In this document: positions 1 to 16,200 of the stretch, piece after piece
How the letters are laid out: each line of letters begins with the position of its first letter
Position numbering within the stretch: position 1 is the stretch's first letter
DNA from: Mesostigma viride
Taxonomy: Eukaryota > Streptophyta > Mesostigmatophyceae > Mesostigmatales > Mesostigmataceae
Direction: 5' to 3'
Assembly: GCA_009746045.1 (NCBI GenBank)
Contig: RPFO01000156.1
Span: 5,120,220 to 5,184,219, forward strand
Length of the DNA stretch: 64,000 bases
Translations under genes and position numbers: made by a program
The notes under the pieces: model-generated
Database searches by the model: none
What the model was told of the DNA's origin: nothing
Seen by the model: only the letters and a program-made list of their open reading frames with translations

Positions 1-6252
<6,252 letters not shown>

Positions 6253-7060
6253 GACTGCTGGCCTCAGCAAGGACCCTAATCAGATCATTTAATTTTACTG
6301 TGCCAATTCATATGCCTCGCGTTGGGGATAGTAACACCGTCCATCCTGAGGGCACCAGGCCTATGTCACACTCTGCCGCCTTGCCTGGGTGCCAATGGTT
6401 GACCTGTCTATTCCTGGTCACAAAGATAGCGTGCCCTGGCTCACTAGTTGATACGGGTACATTTGCTTCCATGAAGTATTGCGGTTGAGACTTTCCGACT
6501 GTTCGGCAGTTGCTTAAGAGAATGGAAACAGTTTGGCAGTCGCTTTGGAAAATGGAAAAGAGTTTGGCAGTCGCTGGAGGACTGCACTAAATGGCCACAG
6601 AACTCTTCGGCCGGAAGGACTTTGATGACACGGCTCCAAGCAGGTGATGAGCAAATACTTTGGTATGTCTGTAACCATAAACTTGGAATGTTGGTTTGCC
6701 CGGAAAGTCAGCAAGTACGTACCACCATCTTCCACCTGGTGCACACGTCAAGGTGCTGGGCGGTCTAAGCTTATGTCGTACCGGAAGTTACGTGATATTC
6801 CCAACGTCTGCTAAAGTGAACTGTAGGTATTCTATTTCCCGAATAGTTGCATGCCCCCAAGCAAGACCACTGAGGTTTGCATGCATGAAAAAATTGATTA
6901 ATTAACATGACGTTGGATTGCCATGCATCCAGGAATAGTTGTCTCCATAGTTGTATACATCCATTTGCATGGAATTGTTGGTTTACAATCATTGGTTCAT
7001 AATTTTTGTAAGATACTGTCCCATGTCCAGATGACTTCATACACAATCTTATATTTATAT
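6253..7060. other. Intergenic stretch, no gene seen
   Basis: Only short frames are present. A loose direct repeat of GTTTGGCAGTCGCT occurs at 6528-6580. I recognise no element here. Confidence 0.5.
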
Positions 7061-7372
7061 TTATTGAACGCGTGCTCACGTTTGGGAGTCACGGAGCACC
7101 TAAGTGCTTTTAATTCCTAAGCTAGTGTGCACAACGGGTAGGGAGGCAGAGACCCCCCCCTTCCCTCATGCCACAGGGTGCTCAATCGGACCCATCCGAC
7201 TAAACGATCCGGGGCATCGATCCCCTAGCTAGCTGTGGGTGCAATATGTCCCAGTGTGAGCATTGCATTGCTACGGAGACGTGAGCGAACAAGCAGTGCT
7301 AGGCGAGGCGCATGGCGCATAGCTAGGCTGGCGGATGTCTGTTGGCACCGACATCTCCCAGCGCAGCCACCA
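7061..7372 (-). mobile_element. 3'-terminal fragment of the ORF1-only retroposon (old copy)
   Basis: Read on the minus strand, this ends in a diverged version of the family 3' terminus: AAGCACTTAGGTGCTCC, then the CTCC...GGAG hairpin region, with an A/T-rich tail at 7040-7060. It lacks the ORF, as expected of a 5'-truncated copy. It abuts the tail of the next copy. It also carries TAGCTAGC at 7227-7234, absent from the other copies. Confidence 0.65.
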
Positions 7373-9186
7373 TTAATTAATTAATTAAACTCGTGCTCCC
7401 GTTGGGGAGTCACGGAGCACCGAAGTGCTTTTAATCCCTGTGTGTGCACTACAGGAGAAAGGGCAGAGACCCCCAGTCTCCTTCATGCCAAAGGCATGCC
7501 ACAGCTGCAATCGGGCGCGGCTAGCTAAAAGGACAGGCTAACGATCCGGCAAACTGTGGGTGCAATAAGACCCATGTGAGCATGTCATAGCAAGGAGCGT
7601 GGGCAAGTAATCTGAACATAGCCAGGGCGTAGCATGGCTGTACTAGAACTAGGCTAAGGCTATGGCTGGTTGTGTACCGTGCGTTGGCGGCACGTGACTA
7701 GGTTTGTTGGCACAGCTAGGCAAACATTCTAGGCATGGCTGCCTTAGCGACAGTGACTCCAATGGTTACAAGCTAGGGCTATTGCTATTCTAGCCCGCTG
7801 GGGGCGTCCACATCTTGTGGTTGATCATCAGGTCCCCGCCCCTCCAGTACACCTTGGGCTTCTGGGGGTCCTGCTTATGGCGGAGGTATTCCGGCCACAG
7901 GTCGCGTCGCTGCTGTTGCTGAGCGGGGGTTAGGTCGTCATCCAGCGTCCAGGTGAGGTCGTGCAACCGCTTGCGACGAGAGAGGAACCGCTGCTTATCC
8001 TCAGGGGAGATGAAGGTGAGCAGGACTGGTGGGGTGGCCGCCTTGTCCCGTGAGTGGGGAAGGCGGTGGCACCCACGCAGTTCTACCTCACCTACCAGGC
8101 CCATGAGGGTAAGAAGCTGTTTCTTGATCTCGTCAGCAAGGGAGGTTGACGTCTCACCTGGCTTCTGGGGGAAGCGACGTAGCACCACTCGGCACTCGCG
8201 GCGAGCGCGATCGGTGACCTCCCGTTGCTGGGCCTGGCGGTGGTCCTCCAGCTCCTGGAGCTTCGTGGCGATGGCGTCGGTGGTGGAGGCGGTCGCTGTC
8301 CGCAGCAGGTCCGCGTAGGAGAGCGGGAGGTCACCAGCATCCTGCCGGGGTGGCTGGGAGGCAATGGTGGCCGTCTGCTCCGCTAGCTTTGGGACCTGTG
8401 TGGCCAGGGCCTCGGTGTGGGCGGTGATGGCCTCAAGCTTCTTCATGAGCACGCCGCACTTGCCTTCCACCTGGTTAAGGCGAGAGACAAGTGCAGCATG
8501 CGTTTCCGAAGCCTGCGCCGCGGTGTGTAGCGCCGTGAACTGTGGTTGTAGCTTGTGGACGACCTTGGTTTCCACGTTGGAGACCCGGGCCTCGACCGTG
8601 TTGAGCGTGGTGTTCAGCGAGGTCATCTTCTCGGCCAGCGGCCAGGTCACGTGCTCCTCCAGCACTGCGCGGATGTCATCCTTGCAGAGGGAGGAAGCCG
8701 ATGGGGCTGCCGGCTGTGCGGGGGCTGGGGCGTTGAGTGCGTTCCAAAGTTCTCTGTGGATGGCGCCGAAGCTGCGCTGGTAGTAGCTGGTCAAGATAGA
8801 CTCGCGTTGGCGGGATTCGGCACAGGTGTAGAGCCAGGACGTGTCGCGGTAGTCGATAGCCGCCCTCCCTCTCCGGGGCACAAAGAGCTTCCGCTCCTGT
8901 GTGAGGAACTGGAGAACTTCGACGACTTCCTGCGGCGACAGCTGCTGCCACTCGAGGAGGGAGAACATTCCGTCGCCGGGCAAGAATTTGCTCCATTTGT
9001 GGCGATCGTGGCATGGTTTCTTGGGCTCAGGCGAGGCGCTTGGCGAGGGTTTGGCGGGTAAGCCTGGCGGCTGAACAATGGCGAGGGCGAGAGGGTTGGG
9101 CTGGGCGCTGGGAAGCTGTGCCAGCTCCTTTTCCAGCCCTCGTTTTGCTTTGGTAGTCGTCATAGCTGGTCACGTGCGTAACTTTG
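7373..9186 (-). mobile_element. ORF1-only (HAL1-like) non-LTR retroposon, full-length copy 1
   Basis: The element reads on the minus strand from 9186 to a TTAATTAATTAATTAA tail at 7373-7388. Its 5' UTR is only about 23 nt, the 457-codon ORF fills 9163-7790, and a 400-nt 3' UTR ends in two small hairpins (AGCAC-TTCG-GTGCT, then CTCCC-CAAC-GGGAG) just before the tail. The 5' end is set by comparison with the copy at 45301-47211, with which similarity stops at this base. I could not find a convincing target-site duplication here; the left neighbour is itself an old 3' fragment of the family. No reverse transcriptase or endonuclease is encoded, so the element must borrow enzymes in trans. Confidence 0.75.
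7790..9163 (-). CDS. L1 ORF1-like RNA-binding protein of a non-LTR retroposon, 457 aa
   Basis: The intact frame starts at ATG 9163 and matches the family's ORF1 layout: a basic, Pro-rich N-terminus; a conserved segment around SKFLPGDGMFSLLEWQQLSP; a coiled coil at about residues 160-280 (VSNVETKVVHKLQPQ, LVSRLNQVEGK); an RRM-like domain from about 321 (CRVVLRRFPQ, ELRGCHRLP, PPVLLTF); and a C-terminal domain (WTLDDDLTPAQQQQRRDLWP, then KVYWRGGDLMINHK). In L1 elements this protein trimerises, coats the element RNA and acts as a chaperone. The order HRLP ... VLLTF ... DDDLTPAQ ... RRxLWP mirrors the L1 ORF1 RNA-binding and C-terminal domains (Transposase_22 family). Parts of the frame recur at 19318, 45742 and 9379/11289. 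Confidence 0.8.
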   Translation of the reverse strand: MTTTKAKRGLEKELAQLPSAQPNPLALAIVQPPGLPAKPSPSASPEPKKPCHDRHKWSKFLPGDGMFSLLEWQQLSPQEVVEVLQFLTQERKLFVPRRGRAAIDYRDTSWLYTCAESRQRESILTSYYQRSFGAIHRELWNALNAPAPAQPAAPSASSLCKDDIRAVLEEHVTWPLAEKMTSLNTTLNTVEARVSNVETKVVHKLQPQFTALHTAAQASETHAALVSRLNQVEGKCGVLMKKLEAITAHTEALATQVPKLAEQTATIASQPPRQDAGDLPLSYADLLRTATASTTDAIATKLQELEDHRQAQQREVTDRARRECRVVLRRFPQKPGETSTSLADEIKKQLLTLMGLVGEVELRGCHRLPHSRDKAATPPVLLTFISPEDKQRFLSRRKRLHDLTWTLDDDLTPAQQQQRRDLWPEYLRHKQDPQKPKVYWRGGDLMINHKMWTPPAG

Positions 9187-9378
9187 TCTATACTGCGTGG
9201 CAGCCGTAACCGTTTATACTGGCAAGTGCGTCTTAGAAAGGCGCATCGAATGCAAGTGGTCTGACCGAATTTGGGGCTCAGACGCAAAAGATCTGAACTC
9301 CGCCGTCAGCCATACCGCCGTCAGCCATTTTCGCGACTGAGCTGGCCTGAAGAAACGACGCACTGAGGGTGCACGCCC

Positions 9379-9570
9379 GCGAGTCACCATGTCAGCGTCA
9401 AGCACTTCGACCAGCCGGCAGGTGAGACCTCGACGAGCCTTCTCACGGCATTTAAGCGCGACATTCTTGCCCCCATGCAACTCACTGGTGAGCTGCGGCC
9501 GGATGTCGGCTGTCCGCCTCCCCCGCGCGCGGGGTAAGGCTGGCCCGGCACCCGTGCTCCTCACCTTTAA
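9379..9570 (+). pseudogene. Diverged ORF1 remnant, 5' piece, split by a TTAA transposon
   Basis: Read with one frame correction near 9500, the plus strand gives GETSTSLLTAFKRDILAPMQ (from 9421), then RLPRARGKAGPAPVLLTF, aligning with GETSTSLADEIKKQLL and HRLPHSRDKAATPPVLLTF of the intact ORF1. The frame is broken at 9570 by the transposon at 9571-11288 and resumes at 11289. This copy is oriented head to head with copy 1 and belongs to an older or separate subfamily. Confidence 0.65.
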
Positions 9571-11288
9571 CTCGTCGTCTGTCCCAACTCAGTCCTAATA
9601 ATAGGACTGAGTTGACCTTTTTCAACCGTGTGTAGTGACTAGGTGGGGGGTCCATTAAAGATGCTTAGATGTGGGTCTATGGAGTATTTGATGTCCTCTT
9701 GCTGGCAAAAATACTACATCAGTGAAAACTTGACCCAAACTCCTAAAAATTACATGGATGTATGGCACCGTCGGCGAATTTGCATTTTTGTGTGGAAGCA
9801 TGAGTGGCAAAAATTGAATAAATTCCATATTCATGTTAAAAAAATACAGGCATGTAAACAATATAGTTCTTGACCTGTGGCAAAAAACTGGACTCAATTT
9901 GGCCACTGGCACTGCCTGAAACACGCCAAATACTGCCAGTCCTATACATAGGACTGGGCCATGCTAGCAATTTGCAAGCATGTAAGTGCGGTCATACTTC
10001 ATAGTAGCGTGGCCACAAACCATGTCAATCAGCCCATTTCCCTTCAGGCATAATAGGAAAACATACTTGCATCATCATAATGCAGTTATATTGTACCTTA
10101 GTATGTGTGAAAGCCTATGCATACATGTAGGGAATGCGTATGGATACGTAGCTACAAAGGGATGTATTATAAGTAATAACCACCGATATAATGGGTAGGT
10201 TAGTCACATTTAATTGTTCTTTACAAGAATGGACATGGATAAAACTGTATTACCTTGCCATGACATGGCCAACATACCTGCTGGCACATGATCACAGTGG
10301 TTTATCACCAAGATTTTTCACTCACCCGTATAAGCTTGACAGTACCCTTGACGCAGCCCATGACCACACAATCATGCAGTATGAACATAGCAAGAGAATA
10401 ACTAACATCTATGAAAGTGTTTTAACCCATTCAGCACCTAAAACCTTGTACAGCCATGCTACGGTAAGGCAAATGCCTGGTAAGATCATCTAAAAAGATG
10501 GTTTTAGAGAGGGGCAGGCAACGGTCAAGAAAGAGCAGCAAGACTCAAAACTGACAGCGCATCGCAAGCTTAAACTCATGTAAGAATACCAAGAAACGAT
10601 GAAGCAGCGATATTCCAGCTTTACCTGGCACGGCTGGCGTTACCTTGGCCCAGGCGGTGCCTGCAAAAGTGGCACTTTGCGGCACACAAACCATGACGTG
10701 ACAGAGTGGTCGAAATCATCAAATCTTTACTGCCACTAGACTTAATCTACGACAATACATGATAAAAGGTATAAAGAAACCTATAAACCCTTCGATTTGA
10801 TCCGGGAATCAATTGTAGTAATCCATTCCGTCGACCTGCCTAATCGCAGATTTTTCCAGCAAGAACAGTGCCGACACCCAGTAAATCGCATCCCCGCGAG
10901 GCTAAAATTCACTTGTATCATCTTTAGGACATAAAAAATCTATTTCCTGGGTTTGGCCCGCAAAATCGTCCGAAAACGTAAACTGCATGCATGGGCGCAA
11001 GCCGCCATGGCTAGGTCGTGCATTTCCGGAACTCACGTTTTGCGTGAAAATGTACCCTTACCACCTGTACTTTCACCGTACGGTTAGCCGCCCAAACCAA
11101 ATCCAAAAAAATCCCAAAAATATGTCCAAGAAAGATCTTTTCAAGTAGTATTTGAATAAATTTTGAGAAAAATTTTCTGCCAAATATTCCGACTGGGGCG
11201 AATTTTCTACAAAACCTCAAAATTAGGTCCTAAAATTAGGACTGAGTTGAACTCAGTCCTAAAATTAGGACCAGGGACAGACGACGAG
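9571..11288. mobile_element. 1718-bp non-autonomous DNA transposon with TTAA target-site duplication
   Basis: The element lies between TTAA at 9567-9570 and TTAA at 11289-11292. Its ends are perfect 15-bp inverted repeats, CTCGTCGTCTGTCCC at 9571-9585 and the complement at 11274-11288. Palindromes follow just inside: at 9585-9614 two 13-base arms (CAACTCAGTCCTA and its complement), and at 11227-11273 a nested, nearly perfect palindrome built from GGTCCTAA and ACTGAGTT blocks. It interrupts an ORF1 remnant exactly. No transposase frame longer than about 100 codons is visible. TTAA duplications are typical of piggyBac and Kolobok superfamilies; I cannot choose between them. Confidence 0.75.
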
Positions 11289-11522
11289 TTAAGGTACATG
11301 GCGGACAAGCTGGCGTTCCTTAAATGCCGCAAGAAGCTCTCGGAGACTCGCTTCACGCTGGACGACGACTTGACCCTGGCCCAGCAACAGCGGCGACGCG
11401 AGCTATGGCCGACCTACCTTTAGCTCCGGCAGTGCGCAGGGGGGAAGCCGGTATACTGGAGGGGGGCGGTCGTCAACGTTGACCACAAGCCCTGGCAGGC
11501 ACCTCCTGCCACCTCAGACTAG
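11289..11522 (+). pseudogene. Diverged ORF1 remnant, 3' piece
   Basis: The plus strand reads MADKLAFLKCRKKLSETRFT, then LDDDLTLAQQQRRRELWPTY, an in-frame TAG at 11421-11423, then GGKPVYWRGAVVNVDHKPW and a terminal TAG at 11520-11522. Against the intact ORF1 (SPEDKQRFLSRRKRL, LDDDLTPAQQQQRRDLWPEY, KVYWRGGDLMINHK) spacing is preserved, so this is the continuation of the piece ending at 9570. Confidence 0.7.
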
Positions 11523-11778
11523 GGAATATATACCAGTAGTGTAGAATAGTCAGGCTTAGCCTAGCATGTGGCCCACGCGCATGTGCGCCCATAGTGGCCC
11601 CCATGGATGATGCCTTCAGAATTTAGCCAAGCCATGCCTATAATGGCCGGGACCTCCCATGGATGTTGCATTAAGAATTTAGCCGGCATGCTATTCTGAT
11701 CAGACACTCCGCAAAGGTGAAAACCTTTGCGTTCAGTGCCAGGCCGCGGAAAACGCGGAAAACGCGATCTGCAAATGA

Positions 11779-11847
11779 ATCCGACCGGAATCGAACTGGG
11801 GACCTCTCGCACCAATTTTGCTGACTATAGGACGGACGTCTCCGGAT
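11779..11847 (-). tRNA. Degenerate tRNA-like sequence (pseudo-tRNA or SINE head)
   Basis: On the minus strand the sequence starts ATCCGGA and ends TCGGAT, which pair as an acceptor stem. It contains AGTTCGATTCC, close to the RNA polymerase III B box GGTTCGANNCC. D and anticodon arms do not fold convincingly and no anticodon can be assigned, so this is probably a pseudo-tRNA or SINE promoter rather than a working tRNA. Confidence 0.35.
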
Positions 11848-12197
11848 ACCATGGCATCGCCAACTTACACCTACAGTCATCCGCAAAAGTTCTCCTGTCC
11901 GGGGAGTGATGCAAGCCTTTCGGATTTGGTACTAGATAAATCACTCGAGATCTGTGTGTAGGAGCTATGCCTATGCAGAGAGATGCTCTCTGTTGAGAAG
12001 CCATGCCCTAGCTCTTGTATAGCCATGATGATCTTCCTCCCCCGTGCCGGGATCCCCTTAGTTGGGTTGAACCCGAGACAGCATGGTGGTGCCCGGGTGC
12101 CCTTGAGGCACCTACTAGAGCAAATGTTGCTTACATTCCACTCTTGCAGGAATTAGCCCAAAATGTATTAAAAGCCATATGCCCCTCAGTTCTCCGG

Positions 12198-12262
12198 GAT
12201 ATGTGCTACATGTACTCCCAACGAAGTTATGTTTCTAATTAATTAATTAATTAATTAATTCA
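12198..12262 (+). repeat. Terminal segment of a second short repeat family, copy a
   Basis: GATATGTGCTACATGTACTC, then CCAACGAAGTTATGTT, runs into an A/T-rich tail (AATTAATTAATT). The same block occurs at 13130-13200, where it ends in a T-rich tail. A 3' end of a SINE-like element is likely. Confidence 0.45.
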
Positions 12263-13129
12263 TGTCTGTTGGCTACTGGTTAGGCTATAGGCATGCATGA
12301 CTACGTTCTACCCTGCATTGGCATTGCATTATGGGATGGCGATGTCCAGGGTGCCGGTGCATCCAGCATCACCCAAACATGGGTGTGACTATATTTGAGA
12401 CAACTATGCCTGGACGCATGGCGATCCAACGCCGTGGAAGGACTAGGGTAGTTGTCTGAGAGGAAAGACGAGCGAAGGCCACGGGAGCCGCGTGGCTATC
12501 TGTAGGAAGACCTGCATGTAGGGAGACAGAGGGTAACAAAGAAAGGTTTATAAGGAAAATACACACACGCACACACAACAAAAACAAAAACAAAAACAAA
12601 AACAACCAAAACTAAGAAGGAAAAGAGGGAACACATACACACGTACATGTATACACGAAGGGGCTAAAAGAAAAAGTCAGAAGTACACATTACAATTAAG
12701 GGAAAAAAGAAAGAAAGAAAAAAGAAAAGAAAATGTAAATAATAAGAATATGAACAATAATAAAGAAAAACAAAGTAATAATAATAATAACAAAAACAAA
12801 AATGGAATATAAAGAAAGAGAACATGGCTGGGATATGGTGAGGCACAGGCAATGTTGGAGAATGGGCCAGGAGAATTCGATTTTTGAGCGCCCATGGTGC
12901 CCGGCCGGGGGTCTCCTATCCAACAGGGTCTAAAGCCTCGTGCCTAGCTCACTCCAATAAAAAAGTGTAAGGTGAAAAGGGGGTAGGCAGTGAAAAAAGA
13001 GACAGGATGAACAAACATATAACAGTGAGAGTAATTAATTATAGAGGAGTCAAGGCACAAAGCCCCAGGCACAAAGCCCCAGGCACAAAGCCCCGGGCAC
13101 AAAGCCCCAGACCTCCATCCATCCAGCAA
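12263..13129. other. Intergenic, A-rich low complexity
   Basis: No coding signal. Positions 12570-12830 are A-rich with AAAC and AATAAT patches. Positions 13045-13100 hold four copies of the 14-bp unit AGGCACAAAGCCCC. Confidence 0.55.
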
Positions 13130-13200
13130 GGGAATATGTGCTACATGATCTCCCAACGGATCGAGTCATGTTATAATTTTTTTTTTATTTTTTTTTTTTT
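13130..13200 (+). repeat. Terminal segment of a second short repeat family, copy b
   Basis: AATATGTGCTACATGATCTC, then CCAACGGATCGAGTCATG, matches 12198-12240 and ends in a T-rich tail at 13175-13200. Confidence 0.45.
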
Positions 13201-16200
13201 AAGGCACAAAGAGAAGTGGTAAAGGAGAGAAAAAAAGGAAAGCAAGCAAGAAGTAAAAATTTTAAAATCTGACAATAAGGTAATAAAAAAATAATCTAAC
13301 AATGAAATGAGAAGAAGAACAAGAAAAATAATTATGATGAGTGAGACATGCAACTATTACTGTTTTAACCCATAGTCCGGGAATGGGTTTTTGGCATTTT
13401 TAGTAGACCCCTAGCTGAAAATGCAAAAAATCATAACTCACAGGCCACAACTCCAAAAACCCCCAACCAAGGTGCTAGGAGTATCTACACTTGAAGGGCT
13501 TTTAGAAAATGCAATAATATTACGAGTCCATCCAGTGATTTGCAAGATATTTACTGTCAAAGTTGGACAAAAGACGATCATTTTCAGGTAAGCAAAAGCC
13601 CCTTAGATAATAACACCTGCTGGGAGGGTCAGGAACCTCAATATATTAACATTGGACAATTTCATTGGATAGTGCCACCATGCTTTCCTTGGGTCAGACC
13701 GCACGGATAGCCCAACTGACCTATATAATCCGCTCACTTACGTGTGTGCATGGGTTACGCGCGCGTATGCATGCAGCTATCCATGAATTGCCACACAGTT
13801 ATGCATTGTATACAGCCACATAGGACTGTCAAAAGTGCTGGAAAACAAAGAAGTTGCTAAACCAGCACCAACGGAATGGCATCCTCCCAAGAAACACCAC
13901 AAACTGAGCAGATTTGGGGCTAATAGCACTCATACAGCAGGCATGGAAACCTGCTGCCAGAGGCACTGATACACTCGTGAAACAAGGATTATAAACGACA
14001 GATTCCCGTGCAAACGACATGCAAACACGTTGCCGTACCTGGCTCGATCACGTCCTTTCCGGGTTCTGCTGGCCGGGACCCTCATATCTCACACGGGCTA
14101 ATGCTTTCCAGGCATAGGCCGCCATAGCCGGATAATAATGCATGCATCCACCATGATTACCAGGTTGATGTTCGATCTGTGCAAAGAGGACCTATAAACG
14201 CATCCGAATTCACAGGGATGCTGCTGCGGATGTCCATGCAGTACCAAAACTGGGTGCTCGGGCTGGCGAAGCCTGCCCGGCCATAAGAAGAAAATCAAAA
14301 GTATGACGTGCCATCACTCATCTGGTACTGGCGACCAAGAAAGCAGTAATTCCCTACCTGCATTTTCCCAATGCTATTAGCTATACATCTGGCCACCCCT
14401 GACCTACGAAAATCACGCATCACCATTCTGAGCAACATTCTGAACCGCTCCAAGCCGCGAGACGCAAATTTCCTTGACAACGGCACGCTGGCAGCCATAT
14501 CTAGTTACGCGCGCGAGTGAAAATTTCCCGCCAAAGTCACGTGATACTTTCTCAATACACGTTGTAATTACCAGGCTCGAGGAGGTCGAGCCGATCCTCA
14601 TGGAGCTGGCAGCACTCGTGGAAGAGTTCCGCACGTCGGTCACGTGGTCCCAATCCAGTGGGGTCTATGGCGCTTAACTCTTCCCGAACAAGGATGACCC
14701 AGTCCCACATCACCTAAAAACGGCCTTTTTTGTTACATGGGGTCATATCTCCCACACATATAGTCAGATCGGGGTGCCTTTCTGGACTTAAGGTCCCCCT
14801 AGGACCCTGTTCACATCACATAAATTGGGGGGCCAACTGACCTATTTTTAGCATCAAACCGTGACGTGGAAAAGTGCAAAAAACGATGTTTTCCAGGCAT
14901 AAGGAGGCATAGCAGCCACACGCAAGTAGTAAATGTAGTCCAATTCAGCTGGAAATGGTCATGCTTATTAATTTATATCCAAAGACAAAAACCGCCCTTA
15001 AGTATGCAATGTAGGACCAAACTATGTGCTATAATTCTGGCATACATGAGCCAAAACACCGTTTTAGTGCATTATTTTCAAACTTATGAAGCCCCTGCCA
15101 GCACATATGCGGCCCAATCATGCCAGAATTCGTCACATTAATAGCACAATACTTGAATTTACACTAGAACACAAGTTGGACATATTAGGACCACTGCCGG
15201 CCCACTAAAAGTGACGGATGCAAGCAGAAATAGAGCGATTTTTGCAAAAATACTCCATATTCTGCGCCATTGTCTTGGAAAACTTTGCATTCTTCACTCA
15301 ATTATCGTCATGGCTGTCATGGGATTCATATACATGCCACTGGGGCTGGATACATTAGCCAACACAGACTAAAAAAGCGATCATCAAGGGATAAAATCAC
15401 CATCAATCACAGTAGATGCTGGCATTCGGAACAAGCACCATAGTGCCTACAAGCCTCAAGAAGGGGAGCTTGGCTGACCAGTCGTGCCTGTCGGCTGACC
15501 AGTCTCTTTTCTAAACGGGCCCCGCTCGGCAGCACACACAATCTCCTTTGCAGTACTTGGCCCACTCTGCTGGGCACCCCTGCTGTGCGTGTCTTATAGC
15601 AGCTAATCCAAATATATATCTGCCAGGTGCCTCTCTGCTACATGGAAATACAAAGCGCAATCAAGGACAGCAGTGGCTTGGGCTGCTATTCAATTGAGCT
15701 CAGCACCTAGCTGCTGTACAACATAATTCTGCATCAGTGCCTGTCCTAATTGCGCCCCCCCGCCCCCTTGCCATCATCGTCATGCTCATCATAGTCTTTG
15801 GAACGTGCACTGAACTCCAACCCTTGGACAGTCCATAGGTCATTAAGAATCTGTGCATGTAATGCTAGCTCTTCTCAGTTGAACTCATCTACCACCCTCT
15901 CATGGTCGTGTCATCTCTCATGTAATCCACCTAGGTTTATCGTGGCCACTGATCTTTCAGCCCCTCCTGACATCAAAATCTGGGCAAACACACTGTTGAC
16001 ATCGCCCTTCCGTTTTAGCCTGCATGGCTCCTCATGTTTACCCTTATCTCATCCCTCAACACACCTAGAACTGTCTATTCATCCCCCTTGCATAGGCGGT
16101 GCATAACTGCGGCATGATGGGGGCTTGCCAAAAATAGGTGTAAAATGCATGGGATGGCACGGGGAGGCTCACACTCATCGGTTTACAATCACACTCATGT

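Noticed and set aside
7187-7373. Target-site duplication for retroposon copy 1
   Set aside because: I compared the DNA left of the tail with that right of 9186 and found only a 6-bp GCAGCC match at inconsistent offsets.
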